Shown: piece after piece, positions 37,614 to 46,818 of the stretch
How the letters are laid out: the number at the start of each line of letters is the position of its first letter
How positions within the stretch are numbered: position 1 is the first letter of the stretch
Assembly (NCBI GenBank): GCA_013178305.1
Contig: JABLXB010000009.1
Coordinates: 41,114-105,113 of the forward strand
Reading direction: 5' to 3'
DNA from: Bacillota bacterium
Lineage (GTDB): Bacteria > Bacillota > Sulfobacillia > JABLXB01
DNA length: 64,000 bases
Position numbers and translations under genes: made by a program
The notes under the pieces: model-generated
What the model saw: only the letters and a program-made list of their open reading frames with translations
Told to the model about the DNA's origin: nothing
The model's database searches: none

Positions 37614-39014
37614 TCAGGAGTAGCCAATCGCCACAGCGACGATCGTGGCGACGACCGCGATCGCCACCCAGATGAGCAGGAGTTTATAGAAGAACTTGAC
37701 CCATTTGGGCCATGGGACTCCCGCGAGGGCCAGGCCGGCCATGAAATACCCCGAAGTGGGCTCGAATATGTTGGTGAACCCGTCCCCGAACTGGTACGCC
37801 AGCACCGCCGTCTGGCGGCTGATGCCCGTGACATCGGCGAGCGGCGCCATGATGGGAATCGTCGCCGCAGCCTGGCCGCTGCCGGACGGGATGAAGAATT
37901 CGATCACGGCCTGCGCGATGTACTGTGCGGTTCCTCTGAGAATCGTTGGGAAGTAGTAGGCTATGGACGCCATTCCGAAGACTACCGTGTCAATGACCTT
38001 TCCCTGGGTGAGCGTCACAGCGACCGCTCGCCCGACCCCGACGAGGAGCGCACCCCCGAGGAGCTCTTTGCAACCGAAAATGAACTCGTCGCAGATCTGG
38101 TCGGTGGTGAGGCCGCCTATGTAACCACCCACGATCGCGAGCGCGGTGAATATCGCCGACATCTCGGTGAAGTACCAATCGAGCTTGAGGATGCCGTAGA
38201 CGAACGTGGCCATCGTCGCCGCGAAGCACAACAATACCAGGACGTGTCTCGAATTCATACCGGGGATCGACTCGACGTCGAATCCTTTCCCCGTGCGCTG
38301 TTTGTCCAGTTCGTACATCGGGCTGATCTCCGGGTTCTTCTCAACCTTCCTCGCCCAGCCATAGACCCACCACGCGGAGACGGCGGTCAGCACTACCCAG
38401 ACCACCAGCCTGAACTGCATTCCCGAGAAAAGGGGCAGGCCGGCAATACCATGAGCGACTCCGATCGTGAACGGGTTGGTGAAGGCCCCCGAGAACCCTG
38501 CGTTCATGCCAGCCATGACTACCGCAAGCCCTGTCAGCGAATCCCATCCGAGCGACAGGGCCAGGGGAACGAAAACGGGGATGAAGATGAGTCCTTCCTC
38601 GGCCCAGCCAAGCGTCGCGCCACCCAGGGAGAAAATGACCATGAACAGCGGTATTATCAGTTTCTCCCTGCCCTTCATCACTCTCAGCAAGGCTAGAATT
38701 CCGACGTTTATGGCCTGAGTGGCCTTGAGCACCTGGAACACACCGCCAATAATGAACACGAAGAATATGATCTCTGCGGCGTCCATCATTCCTTTGAATG
38801 TGTTGACGAACAACCCCCAGATCGATACAGGGTTGCGCTCGACAAGGTGATAGGTGCCGGCCACAGCCAGCATCCTGCCGCTCTTGGGGTCCTTTTGCCT
38901 GTCGAACTGTCCGGCCGGCAAAACCCAGGTCATGACGACTGCAACGCAAACCACCAGGAATAGAATAGCCAGAGCATTCGGCAGCTTCAGCGACCATTTC
39001 TTGCCAGTGGACAC
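37614..39014 (-). CDS. YfcC family (C4-dicarboxylate carrier-like) permease
   Basis: The 466-residue protein has about 12 hydrophobic segments. Family features are VLPAGQFDR near residue 32, the GGATLGWAEEGLIFIPVFVPLA region and GMNAGFSGAFTNPFTIGVAHGIAGLPLFSG, plus a second half with FIPSGSGQAAATIPIMAPLAD. YfcC/DcuC-type carriers move dicarboxylates, amino acids or peptides; the flanking deacylase and peptidase favour an amino-acid derivative. GTG 39014 with SD GGGGG. The gap to the deacylase is 23 bp. Confidence 0.88.
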   Translation of the reverse strand: MSTGKKWSLKLPNALAILFLVVCVAVVMTWVLPAGQFDRQKDPKSGRMLAVAGTYHLVERNPVSIWGLFVNTFKGMMDAAEIIFFVFIIGGVFQVLKATQAINVGILALLRVMKGREKLIIPLFMVIFSLGGATLGWAEEGLIFIPVFVPLALSLGWDSLTGLAVVMAGMNAGFSGAFTNPFTIGVAHGIAGLPLFSGMQFRLVVWVVLTAVSAWWVYGWARKVEKNPEISPMYELDKQRTGKGFDVESIPGMNSRHVLVLLCFAATMATFVYGILKLDWYFTEMSAIFTALAIVGGYIGGLTTDQICDEFIFGCKELLGGALLVGVGRAVAVTLTQGKVIDTVVFGMASIAYYFPTILRGTAQYIAQAVIEFFIPSGSGQAAATIPIMAPLADVTGISRQTAVLAYQFGDGFTNIFEPTSGYFMAGLALAGVPWPKWVKFFYKLLLIWVAIAVVATIVAVAIGYS

Positions 39015-39122
39015 AGCGATAACCCCCTTTCTTACTCCATGACACCTGCGATGGGTCCCAGGAGCAATGCCGTACGAGTAACCATGTGTCCCGTGTCACC
39101 ACCTCCTCGTTATTCCGCCGTC

Positions 39123-40397
39123 TCAGGGCGCCTCTGCCGGGCTGCAGAATCGGCACGCCGTGACGGCGTATATCCTGGCTGCCGCCACCAGCTGGTCCAC
39201 CTCGACCCACTCCACCCTGGAATGAGCGCACCCGAGTGACCCGGGTCCAAATACGACCGTTGGGATCCCCGCGTGAACCGCCAGTAACCCCCCGTCTGAC
39301 CAGGCGGGAAATGCGACAACGGGAGGCTCGTGTCCGAGGACGGTCATGGCCGCATCCGAGAGCGATTTCACGATGGGGTCTTCGAGGGGCGTGGCGAAAG
39401 CCAGGTGATCCATCGTCGCCTGGCTGGAGGGTAGCCTGGAGATCTCGGCCCTGAAATCCGGATCGTCGGCCGACAGGCGACTGAACACCTCGAGGAAGTC
39501 CTCGAATATGGTTTTGCTGGTCTCGATGGGGGTAGATCTGCGGTCTATCTGGATCCGGCAAACGTCCGCAACCGTGCTGGGCTGCGTTCCTCCCTGGATT
39601 ACACCGAAATTCAGACGCGGGAGACCCAGCAGGCTGTGTCCCCTCGTCTTGAAACGCGGGAGGATCTCCTCCTCGATGGCGCGGATGAGTTTTGCCGCTT
39701 TCGATATGGCGTTTATGCCTTTCTCCATTTCCCCGCTGTGGGTCGCCCTGCCGTGGACGGTGATCTCCAGCCAGTCGAGGCCGCGGTGACCGGCGGCGAG
39801 ATTGAGCTCCGTAGGTTCGCCTACTATCGCTCCATCGGCCCGCGTGCCGCGCTTGATAACGTCTTCAGTGCCCTCGCCGCGCAGCTCTTCGTCGACGACC
39901 GCCGTAAACACGATGTCCCCGCCAAGGGGGACTCCCGAGCGCTTGATCGAGGCAAGGGCCACCATCATCGCAGCAAGTGCGCCCTTCATATCCACAGAAC
40001 CCCTGCCGTAGAGCCGGCCGTCGCGCACATCACCGCCGAACGGGTCGATATCCATCGAGTAGGGAGGCACCGTGTCCATGTGGCCATTGAGCATCAGCGT
40101 ACGGCCGGCGGGCGCTGAGCTCCGGCCGCCTTCCTGCCCTTTCAGCCACGCGACTACGTTGGGCCGTGTGCCGCCCGATGCCGGCTGGAGTTCCGCTCTA
40201 AGCCCTTCGCGCTTCAACCAATCGCAAATGAATTGCGCGACCTCGATCTCTTTCCCTGGGTAATCCGGGTGGCTGGGGATCCGTACCATGTCTCTCGTCA
40301 ACCGGATGAGTTCGACGGGGTCTATCATCTCGAGTACCCGGAACTGGTTCCAGGCGGGGGCGTTTTCCTGCGCCATGCGATCAGTCTCCCTCGACAT
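39123..40397 (-). CDS. M20 family metallopeptidase (ArgE/DapE type)
   Basis: The 424-residue di-zinc hydrolase has metal and catalytic motifs LNGHMDTVPP (H, D), GRGSVDMKGALAAM (bridging D), VDEELRGEGTED (EE pair) and the GEPTELNLAAGHRG dimer loop. The family cleaves N-acyl-amino acids, N-succinyl-diaminopimelate or short peptides. It is the first gene of the peptidase-carrier-deacylase operon. Start could also be ATG 40376 (MAQENAP), which has a better-spaced GGGAG. Confidence 0.92.
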   Translation of the reverse strand: MSRETDRMAQENAPAWNQFRVLEMIDPVELIRLTRDMVRIPSHPDYPGKEIEVAQFICDWLKREGLRAELQPASGGTRPNVVAWLKGQEGGRSSAPAGRTLMLNGHMDTVPPYSMDIDPFGGDVRDGRLYGRGSVDMKGALAAMMVALASIKRSGVPLGGDIVFTAVVDEELRGEGTEDVIKRGTRADGAIVGEPTELNLAAGHRGLDWLEITVHGRATHSGEMEKGINAISKAAKLIRAIEEEILPRFKTRGHSLLGLPRLNFGVIQGGTQPSTVADVCRIQIDRRSTPIETSKTIFEDFLEVFSRLSADDPDFRAEISRLPSSQATMDHLAFATPLEDPIVKSLSDAAMTVLGHEPPVVAFPAWSDGGLLAVHAGIPTVVFGPGSLGCAHSRVEWVEVDQLVAAARIYAVTACRFCSPAEAP

Positions 40398-40551
40398 CTA
40401 CCTCTCTCGGCTCGTTATGCAAGAGTCGTGCGATAACCGGGCGTCCGCGGCTGCCGGCTATGCGTGCACCCGTACGTGCATATTGCACTCTCGTCACGGT
40501 TATTCTACCATCCGTAATGCTCCGGTTCCAGTCTGGAGGTGATAATCGAGG

Positions 40552-40878
40552 ATGGTCCGGTTCCTTATCAGGTTGGTGGTATCCGCGATCGTGCTGCTAG
40601 TCGTGCAGTGGCTCATCCCGGGTTTCAGGTTGTTTGGTCTCCTGAACGCGCTGCTGGCTGCGGTCGTGATCGCCGTGCTCGGCTATATCGCCGAGACGCT
40701 CCTGGGGAAGAGGATATCCCCACAGAGCCGTGGGGTTGTCGGGTTTGTCACGGCTGCCGTGGTGATATATCTCGCACAGTATTTCGTGCCCACGATGAGG
40801 GTGTCCGTATTCGGAGCCCTGCTTGCATCGTTGATAATTGGTGTGATCGACTCCATAGTGCCGACTGAGATACGCTGA
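40552..40878 (+). CDS. YvlD-like phage-holin-family membrane protein
   Basis: The 108-residue protein has four hydrophobic helices (about 5-20, 28-45, 60-78, 85-102) and matches the phage_holin_4_2 (YvlD) family of small bacterial membrane proteins. Despite the name these are mostly chromosomal envelope-stress proteins rather than phage lysis factors. SD GGAGGTG at 40535-40541. A 9-bp terminator stem follows at 40920-40942. Confidence 0.82.
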   Translation: MVRFLIRLVVSAIVLLVVQWLIPGFRLFGLLNALLAAVVIAVLGYIAETLLGKRISPQSRGVVGFVTAAVVIYLAQYFVPTMRVSVFGALLASLIIGVIDSIVPTEIR

Positions 40879-40919
40879 CGGGCTCCACGACGGCCTGTAC
40901 GCCCGGCTCAGATGAATGC

Positions 40920-40950
40920 AGCCCCTGAGATAGTCAGGGGCTCTTGCATT
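40920..40950 (+). terminator. Terminator after the YvlD-like gene
   Basis: AGCCCCTGA (40920-40928) and TCAGGGGCT (40934-40942) pair perfectly with a 5-nt loop, followed by CTTGCATTT. Confidence 0.75.
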
Positions 40951-41003
40951 TCACCCGCCATATTGCGCATAGGATTGATCCCTGAGGCAAAGGGGCGGTG
41001 CGA

Positions 41004-42143
41004 ATGCGTTTGAAATGGCGCAGGAGGCTTATCCGAAGCGGAAAGGTGATAGTCCTGTACGTAGGGGGCATAATGCTGACCCTGGTTATGGTGGCCGGTC
41101 CGTGGAGGTATACCCGCCCTGCGGGAGTGATGGTCTCCACCAGGCCACGCCCCGCGGCCCAGCCCGCCGCGCCGGTGGTGGGACCGTCTCCGGCCGGCAC
41201 GTGGATCGACGCGTTGACGCGGGGACTATGCCGGCTGTCGCTGCGAATCTGCCTTCCCTGGCCCGCCCTCCTGGAGGAAACCGGGGAGGAACTGCCGTTC
41301 GGTGGGGGTATCCAGGAAATGCTGTTCAGGCTTCTCGGCATCGGCGGGAGCACACCGGGCAACCTGCTGGCAACGGGCATACCCGTCATTCGCCACCTCA
41401 ATGTGGACGTGTACGCATCCAGGGCACAGGCTCGCGCAAGACCACCTGGCCGCGACCTCCCTTACACTGCCGTCATAACCCACATGCCGGCCGCCGGTGC
41501 CGCTCCCTGGCTGCCGGAATCCCCGCTCGTCGCCGTATATCATACGCACGCGCGCGAATCGTACCTTCCGGAACTCCCTGAGGCCAACGTGATGAGGCCC
41601 GACGACGCCCACTCCGACGACCTGTCGCTGACCGTCGTGCGCGTGGGGAAGGAAATAGCGGTCGCGCTGGACTCCGTATACGGCATTGGCTCGGTTCACT
41701 CGCTCGAGATGCACGACAACGAGGGGAAGCTCGGCGCCTACGTCAAATCGGAGGCAACCGTGGGGGGCATCCTCAATGAATACCCAACGATCAGGCTGGT
41801 GCTCGACGTGCACCGCGATTCGCAGCCCAGGGAGCGGACGACCGTCGAGGTGAAGGGCGAACGGCTGGCGAAGGTGATGGTGGTGATCGGCACCGACAAC
41901 CCTGGCTGGAAGTCAAACCATGCGGTCGCCACGGAACTCCTCAAGACCCTCGAGACGCGGTATCCGGGGATCTCCGCGGGGATCTACCCGAAACCCGGGC
42001 GGTTCAACCAGCAGTACTCACCGGGCGGGCTGGTACTCGAGGTCGGCGGGGTGGAGAACACCCTCGACGAGTGCCTGAGGACCGGCCGCGCGGTGGCCTG
42101 GGCGATATACGAGATGGTCCGCATAGGGAAGGTGCAGGTCTGA
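41004..42143 (+). CDS. spoIIP: Stage II sporulation protein P
   Basis: The protein has about 379 residues. Basic N-terminus, one membrane anchor (about 17-36), a Pro/Ala-rich linker, then the SpoIIP amidase domain (about 170-375) with VAVYHTHARESYLPE, the EMHDNEGKLGAYVKSEATV segment, VLDVHRDSQP and QYSPGGLVLEVGGVENTLDE. SpoIIP removes stem peptides and cleaves glycan with SpoIID during engulfment and is normally made under sigma-E. ATG 41004 is preferred, 8 nt from AGGGG; GTG 40998 is too close. It confirms a sporulating organism. Confidence 0.94.
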   Translation: MRLKWRRRLIRSGKVIVLYVGGIMLTLVMVAGPWRYTRPAGVMVSTRPRPAAQPAAPVVGPSPAGTWIDALTRGLCRLSLRICLPWPALLEETGEELPFGGGIQEMLFRLLGIGGSTPGNLLATGIPVIRHLNVDVYASRAQARARPPGRDLPYTAVITHMPAAGAAPWLPESPLVAVYHTHARESYLPELPEANVMRPDDAHSDDLSLTVVRVGKEIAVALDSVYGIGSVHSLEMHDNEGKLGAYVKSEATVGGILNEYPTIRLVLDVHRDSQPRERTTVEVKGERLAKVMVVIGTDNPGWKSNHAVATELLKTLETRYPGISAGIYPKPGRFNQQYSPGGLVLEVGGVENTLDECLRTGRAVAWAIYEMVRIGKVQV

Positions 42144-42205
42144 ACCCCTCCGATTATGCCTGGCCCCCGCCGGGGACAATATGTCGTGTCCCCGGGGGTG
42201 AGCGC

Positions 42206-42571
42206 ATGATACGGCGTACGCGGGCAGGCATGAGGCGGACGCTCCGCCGCCGCACTCCACCACGGCACCTTGCGAGGCCGGGCCCCGGCCGGGTAGATCT
42301 CCGGCGGGCGCTCGGGGTGGCGCTGCCGGCCATCGTAATGGTCGTTCTGCTGATAAACGTAGCCGAGATTGGTATCCAGGAACTCGTATACCCGCACCCT
42401 GTTCCCGGTTTCATTCGACTCACACCGGCCGGGGTTGCCCGGTACAGGTTCGTACTCGCCGGTCACGAGCACTACATAGGCGTTTCCCGCCTTCTCGAAG
42501 CCGCTGGGCGGTTGAAGCTCAAGCTGGGGGTCACCCGCGCGGGATACCCCATTTCGCCGGGGATGGAATAA
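42206..42571 (+). CDS. Small single-pass membrane protein, unknown
   Basis: The 121-residue protein has an Arg-rich N-terminus (about 1-35), one hydrophobic helix (about 36-52) and a short external domain (about 53-121). No recognised motif. A GGGGGTGAG SD precedes ATG 42206. It lies between spoIIP and another small membrane ORF; involvement in sporulation is possible only by position. Confidence 0.55.
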   Translation: MIRRTRAGMRRTLRRRTPPRHLARPGPGRVDLRRALGVALPAIVMVVLLINVAEIGIQELVYPHPVPGFIRLTPAGVARYRFVLAGHEHYIGVSRLLEAAGRLKLKLGVTRAGYPISPGME

Positions 42572-42603
42572 AATCTATATACAGGAAACTCGCGGGTGAT
42601 GAC

Positions 42604-43005
42604 ATGTACTGGGTGACGCACGCCGCGGTGGGGGCGGTCGCGGGGTCGTACATCACCGCCCCGCTGGCCGGTCTGGCTGCGGGGGGCGCGAGTCACGCGG
42701 TCCTCGACATGATCCCCCACCACGATTACAAGTCCAGCGCCGCAGGGATAGTCGACTTCCTCCTGGGGGCGGTCGTTCTCGCCGCGACGGCAGGTGACGG
42801 TCCCGCCTGGGGTAGGACATGGGCGGTGCTCGGCGCCATCGTGCCCGATTTCGAGGTGGCGCTCTCTCACTTTGGGGTAATTGACAGCGAAGGCCTCGTT
42901 TTCCCTACCCACAGCGGATTGCTGCCCCACGCGAACGCCCCGTTGCCGTGGGGAGGGCTCACGCAGCTCGGCGTGCTCGCGCTGGCGTACCTTTTGCTCC
43001 GGTAG
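42604..43005 (+). CDS. Small membrane protein, possible metal-dependent hydrolase-like
   Basis: The 133-residue protein has three to four hydrophobic stretches and conserved-looking His/Asp positions: H6, SHAVLDMIPHHD (about 30-41), PDFEVALSHF (about 82-91) and PTHSGLLPHAN (about 101-111). The pattern recalls the YdjM/DUF457 family of membrane-bound hydrolase-like proteins, but shorter. Start at ATG 42604 has only a weak SD. Confidence 0.6.
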   Translation: MYWVTHAAVGAVAGSYITAPLAGLAAGGASHAVLDMIPHHDYKSSAAGIVDFLLGAVVLAATAGDGPAWGRTWAVLGAIVPDFEVALSHFGVIDSEGLVFPTHSGLLPHANAPLPWGGLTQLGVLALAYLLLR

Positions 43006-43014
43006 GCGACTTCC

Positions 43015-43069
43015 GCGGACGCCACACTGCGGACGCCACACCGCGAACGTCGTTTCACACGCGGACGCC
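43015..43069. repeat. Short direct repeats upstream of lepA
   Basis: GCGGACGCCACAC occurs at 43015-43027 and 43029-43041, and GCGGACGCC again at 43061-43069. They lie just upstream of the lepA -35 region; role unknown. Confidence 0.5.
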
Positions 43070-43075
43070 CCTTCC

Positions 43076-43104
43076 TTGAAGCCCACCATACCCGGTGCTA
43101 TAAT
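43076..43104 (+). promoter_or_regulatory. Sigma-A promoter of lepA-hemW
   Basis: TTGAAG (43076-43081) and a perfect TATAAT (43099-43104) have a 17-bp spacer. Predicted start near 43111 leaves at most about 14 nt of leader before the likely LepA start codon. Confidence 0.8.
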
Positions 43105-43121
43105 TGCTCAGAACGGCGAGG

Positions 43122-44942
43122 GTGGTGGGCTTCACGGAGCAGGACCTCATCCGCAACTTCTGCATAATAGCGCACATAGACCACGGCAAGTCCACGCTGG
43201 CCGACCGGATCCTCGAGCTCACCGGGGCCATCCCCGAAAGGGAGATGGAGGACCAGGTGCTCGACCAGATGGACCTCGAGCGCGAGCGGGGCATCACCAT
43301 AAAGGCGCAGGCCGTGAGGCTTTCGTATGCCGCCTCTGACGGCAGGGTCTACGAGCTCAACCTCATTGACACACCCGGCCACGTCGACTTCAGCTACGAG
43401 GTATCGCGCAGCCTGGCCGCGTGCGAGGGCGCGCTCCTGGTGATCGACGCCACCCAGGGAATAGAGGCGCAGACCCTGGCGAATCTCTACCTCGCCCTCG
43501 AGCACAACCTCGCCATCGTGCCGGTCATCAACAAGATCGACCTTCCCAGCGCCGAGCCCGAGAGGATCAAGCGCGAGATACGTGACGTGCTCGGCTTTGA
43601 CCCGGCCAACGCGGTGCTGATATCGGCCAAGGACGGCACGGGTGTGCCTGAGGTACTGGAATCCATCGTGAAGCACATCCCGCCGCCCGGCGGCGACGTG
43701 GGCGGGCCGCTCCGCGCATTGATATTCGATTCACACTTCGACACTTACAAGGGCGTCATCGCATACGTGAGGGTGGTCGACGGGATGCTCCGCCCGCGGA
43801 TGAAGATAAGCATGATGTCATCAGGGAAAATATTCGAGGTCCAGGAGATCGGTGTCTTCTTCCCCAAGATGCAGCCGGTGAGAGGACTCTCCGCCGGAGA
43901 GGTCGGGTTCGTGGCGGCGAGCGTCCGTAACGTCAAAGACAGCCGCGTGGGGGATACCATCACCGAGGCGGACAGGCCTGCCAGACAGGCGCTGCCCGGC
44001 TACAAGAAGATGAAGCCGATGGTATTCTGCGGGATGTATCCGGTGGAGAGCGGCGATTACCAGAAGCTCCGCGAAGCGCTGGAAAAACTGCAGCTCAACG
44101 ACGCGGCGCTTTCGTTCGAGCCCGAGACATCGGTCGCGCTGGGCTTCGGGTTCCGGTGCGGGTTCCTCGGACTCCTGCACATGGAGATAATCCAGGAGAG
44201 ACTCGAGCGCGAATATGACATGACGATGGTGACTACCGCTCCGAGCGTGGTCTACAGGGTGCTGAAGACGAACTCCGGCGTGCTCGAGGTGGACAATCCC
44301 GCAAAACTCCCTCCGGCGGGCGAGATCGCGGCTATCGAGGAGCCCTTCGTGCGCGCAACGATCGTCAGTCCGGCGGGGCACATCGGCGCCATCATGGACC
44401 TGGCGGTCGAACGCCGCGGCGCATTCGTCAACATGGAGTACGTCGCCGAGAACCGCGTCATTCTCACGTACGAACTCCCACTGGCGGAGATAATGTACGA
44501 CTTTTTCGACCAGCTCAAGTCCAGGACCAGGGGTTACGCCTCGCTGGACTACGAACTCTCCGGTTACCGCGAGGGCGACCTGATGAAGCTCGACATCCTC
44601 GTGAACGGCGAACCGGTTGACGCACTGTCCTCGATCGTGCACAGCAGCCAGGCGTACCACAGGGGCCGGGCGCTGGTCGAAAAGCTCAGGCGGCTGATCC
44701 CCCGTCACCTGTTCGAGGTGCCACTCCAGGCGGCCATAGGCTCCAAGATCATCGCGCGGGAAACCGTGAAGGCCGTTCGGAAGGACGTCCTGGCCAAGTG
44801 CTATGGCGGGGACGTCACGCGCAAGCGCAAACTCCTCGAGAAGCAGAAGGAAGGCAAGAAGCGGATGAAGCAGGTGGGGAGCGTCGAGATACCGCAGGAG
44901 GCCTTCATGGCGGTGCTCGACGTGGGCCGGGACGAGGAGTGA
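43122..44942 (+). CDS. lepA: Elongation factor 4 (LepA)
   Basis: The protein has about 606 residues and is colinear with LepA: G1 AHIDHGKST, switch [18 protein letters not shown], then EF-G-like domains II, III and V and the LepA-specific C-terminal domain ([43 protein letters not shown]). It acts on stalled ribosomes or subunit biogenesis. Open frame reaches back to TTG 43104, but that codon overlaps the -10 box, so translation must begin at GTG 43122 or 43125, with little room for an SD. The hemW frame follows within 15 bp. Confidence 0.96.
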   Translation: MVGFTEQDLIRNFCIIAHIDHGKSTLADRILELTGAIPEREMEDQVLDQMDLERERGITIKAQAVRLSYAASDGRVYELNLIDTPGHVDFSYEVSRSLAACEGALLVIDATQGIEAQTLANLYLALEHNLAIVPVINKIDLPSAEPERIKREIRDVLGFDPANAVLISAKDGTGVPEVLESIVKHIPPPGGDVGGPLRALIFDSHFDTYKGVIAYVRVVDGMLRPRMKISMMSSGKIFEVQEIGVFFPKMQPVRGLSAGEVGFVAASVRNVKDSRVGDTITEADRPARQALPGYKKMKPMVFCGMYPVESGDYQKLREALEKLQLNDAALSFEPETSVALGFGFRCGFLGLLHMEIIQERLEREYDMTMVTTAPSVVYRVLKTNSGVLEVDNPAKLPPAGEIAAIEEPFVRATIVSPAGHIGAIMDLAVERRGAFVNMEYVAENRVILTYELPLAEIMYDFFDQLKSRTRGYASLDYELSGYREGDLMKLDILVNGEPVDALSSIVHSSQAYHRGRALVEKLRRLIPRHLFEVPLQAAIGSKIIARETVKAVRKDVLAKCYGGDVTRKRKLLEKQKEGKKRMKQVGSVEIPQEAFMAVLDVGRDEE

Positions 44943-44956
44943 GGGAGAGGCCTCCA

Positions 44957-46189
44957 GTGGCCGGGGCCTGCGCCGGGGTCGCCGCCGCGGTGAACGCCGC
45001 GACCGCCGGTGGAGATGGGCGGGCCGCTGCTGCCCCGCTCGGCGTGTACGTACACATCCCCTTCTGCGTCCGCAAGTGCCAGTACTGCGCGTTCAACTCC
45101 TACCCCGTCGCCGAACCCGCCGTTGACCCACTCGTCGACCGCTACACGCGCGCCCTGCTTCTCGAGGTCGAAAGCGTTGCGGCGCTGGTCGAGGGCGACG
45201 CGGGTCCGCGGCCTGCCACCCTGTACTTCGGCGGCGGCACACCCACCTGCATCGGCGCGAGCCGCCTGGCGCGGGTCGTGTCTGCCTGCACGGAGGCGTT
45301 CAACCTGCCAGACGGCTCGGAGGTCACCGTGGAGTGCAACCCCGCGACGGTGGATCTGCCTGGTTTGCGCACGCTGCGCGACGCGGGCGTCAACAGGTTG
45401 AGCGTGGGGGCCCAGGCGTTCCAGGATAACCTGTTGGGCAGGCTGGGCCGCGTCCACACCGCGGCGGACGTGGACGCCGTCGTCCAGGCTGCCCGCTCGG
45501 CAGGTTTTGCTAACTTGAACCTGGACCTCATGTTTGGGATCCCCGGGCAATGGATCCGCGAGTGGGAAGAGAGCCTTCGGCGGGCCGTGGACTTGGGGCC
45601 TGAGCACGTATCCATTTACCCGCTGGAGGTCGAGGAGGGCACACCTCTCTACGGGATGGTTTCGGAGGGCTCCGAAGTGCTGCCGGCCGAGGACGAGGTC
45701 GTGGAGATGTGGGAGGCGGCCCTGGACAGACTGGCCAGGGCGGGCTACGCGCGCTATGAGATATCGAATTACTCCAAGCCTGGTTTCGAGTCACGCCACA
45801 ACCTGATCTACTGGCTGAACGGCGACTATGTCGGGCTGGGAGCCGGCGCTTGCTCACACCTGTCCGGGGTCCGGAGGCAGAACCTCGCCGGGCCGGAGGA
45901 GTACTGCGATGCCGTTGAATCCGGTCTCCCGCCTGTGGTCTCGGTTGAGCGCCTGTCATCCCGGACGCAAATGGTCGAGACCGTCATCATGGGCCTGAGA
46001 CTCACCGCCGGTCTGTCGCTCGAGGGGTTTCGCAGCCGGTTCAGATGCGACCTCGACGACGTGTTTCCCGGGGTCATAGGGAAGCTCGAAGCGCTGGGCC
46101 TCCTTTGCCGGGACGGCGGAGCGGTCAGGCTGACCCGTCGTGGCCTTTTCCTTGCCAACGTGGTGTTCAGGGAGTTCGCCTCCGAATAA
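44957..46189 (+). CDS. hemW: Radical SAM heme chaperone HemW
   Basis: The protein has about 410 residues. After an Ala-rich N-terminal tail it has VYVHIPFCVRKCQYCAF with the three cluster cysteines plus the fourth-position Phe typical of HemW. TLYFGGGTPT and the VECNPATVD and LSVGAQAF motifs follow, with the C-terminal HemN-like domain (about 300-410). HemW lacks the CNxxC-type tail of HemN and delivers heme to respiratory enzymes. GTG 44957 has GAGGGAGAGG at 44941-44950; GTG 44939 overlapping the lepA stop is an alternative. The usual hrcA-grpE-dnaK genes do not follow; the CRISPR island begins instead. Confidence 0.92.
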   Translation: MAGACAGVAAAVNAATAGGDGRAAAAPLGVYVHIPFCVRKCQYCAFNSYPVAEPAVDPLVDRYTRALLLEVESVAALVEGDAGPRPATLYFGGGTPTCIGASRLARVVSACTEAFNLPDGSEVTVECNPATVDLPGLRTLRDAGVNRLSVGAQAFQDNLLGRLGRVHTAADVDAVVQAARSAGFANLNLDLMFGIPGQWIREWEESLRRAVDLGPEHVSIYPLEVEEGTPLYGMVSEGSEVLPAEDEVVEMWEAALDRLARAGYARYEISNYSKPGFESRHNLIYWLNGDYVGLGAGACSHLSGVRRQNLAGPEEYCDAVESGLPPVVSVERLSSRTQMVETVIMGLRLTAGLSLEGFRSRFRCDLDDVFPGVIGKLEALGLLCRDGGAVRLTRRGLFLANVVFREFASE

Positions 46190-46318
46190 TCACGGCGAAC
46201 AGGCTGAAGTCAGTAGCCCAGCAGCTCCGCAGGAGGGGACTTTGCCTCCACAGAGGAGGCGAGCCGGTGGGAGAATAGCCTATTGGCGAGTCTGAATCTG
46301 CGGAGACGTGCGCAATGT
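46190..46318. other. Non-coding stretch after hemW, edge of the defence island
   Basis: No gene is recognised. A short GCCTCC/GGAGGC hairpin (46244-46260) without a U-tract is present. The conserved hemW-hrcA linkage is broken at this point. Confidence 0.4.
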
Positions 46319-46429
46319 ATGATTCAGCACCTGCGTGCAACCAAATACCGTTTCTTGAGCACCGTGCTTGATGACATGGTGCTTCCCGAATACAAGGGTT
46401 CGACGTTTCGGGGGGCGCGTTTAGACTAG
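46319..46429 (+). pseudogene. N-terminal remnant of a Cas6-type RAMP endoribonuclease
   Basis: The 36-codon frame reads KYRFLSTVLDDMVLPEYKGS followed by TFRGA, then leaves the family and stops. The pattern [Y/F]RF-x-(8)-D/E-x-x-LP-x-YKGS-x-x-RGA is the opening strand and glycine motif of stand-alone Cas6 proteins of type I/III systems. The remaining ~200 residues are gone. The type I-G operon downstream has its Cas6 function in csb2, so this relic belongs to another, lost CRISPR system. Confidence 0.55.
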
Positions 46430-46499
46430 AATCCCACCACGCGTTGTGTGTCGTTTCCGGCATGATTCGTCTCCGGCGATGGCCTGTCCTGCAGTATGC

Positions 46500-46687
46500 T
46501 GCTGGGCGTCTGCACGTTATAAGAGAAACCAGGCGTGAAGAAGGTGTCGACGTTCGGTTGGCAGTGCATCAAGCTGACACAGGCTTTCCGTGGTCATCAC
46601 GATGTGGCGGTTCTGGTGTGCGGGGACAACGATTTCGTTGCAGTAGTCGAAGCCGTTAACCTGGCAATTGTAGGAGGAACTGGATGA
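46500..46687 (+). pseudogene. Frameshifted NYN-domain (LabA/DUF88-like) fragment
   Basis: One frame gives REEGVDVRLAVHQ (46534-46575). After a frame change near 46575 another gives LTQAFRGHHDVAVLVCGDND followed by FVAVVEAVN to the stop at 46687. GVDV...D-V-A-x-L-V-x-G-D-x-D-F-V-x-x-V-E-A is the signature of NYN PIN-like nucleases. The N-terminal strand and C-terminus are missing and the frame is broken, so it is a decayed gene. Confidence 0.55.
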
Positions 46688-46818
46688 AGTTTGTCGAAAG
46701 CCTAACCCGATAGCCGGCCGGTGTAGAGCAAGAGGCGGTTGCGTAAGCCGAAAAAGACATGGGTGTTTTGCTGTGAGGTGCTGCTCCAGTCTTACACAGT
46801 GGGGGGGACCATGCCGGA

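Noticed and set aside
40552..40878. Prophage gene suggested by the name phage holin family
   Set aside because: YvlD-like proteins are normal chromosomal membrane proteins, and no other phage gene is nearby.
46444..46659. 71-codon frame as an intact gene
   Set aside because: Only part of it matches the NYN core, and the match continues in another frame, so it was recorded as a pseudogene.
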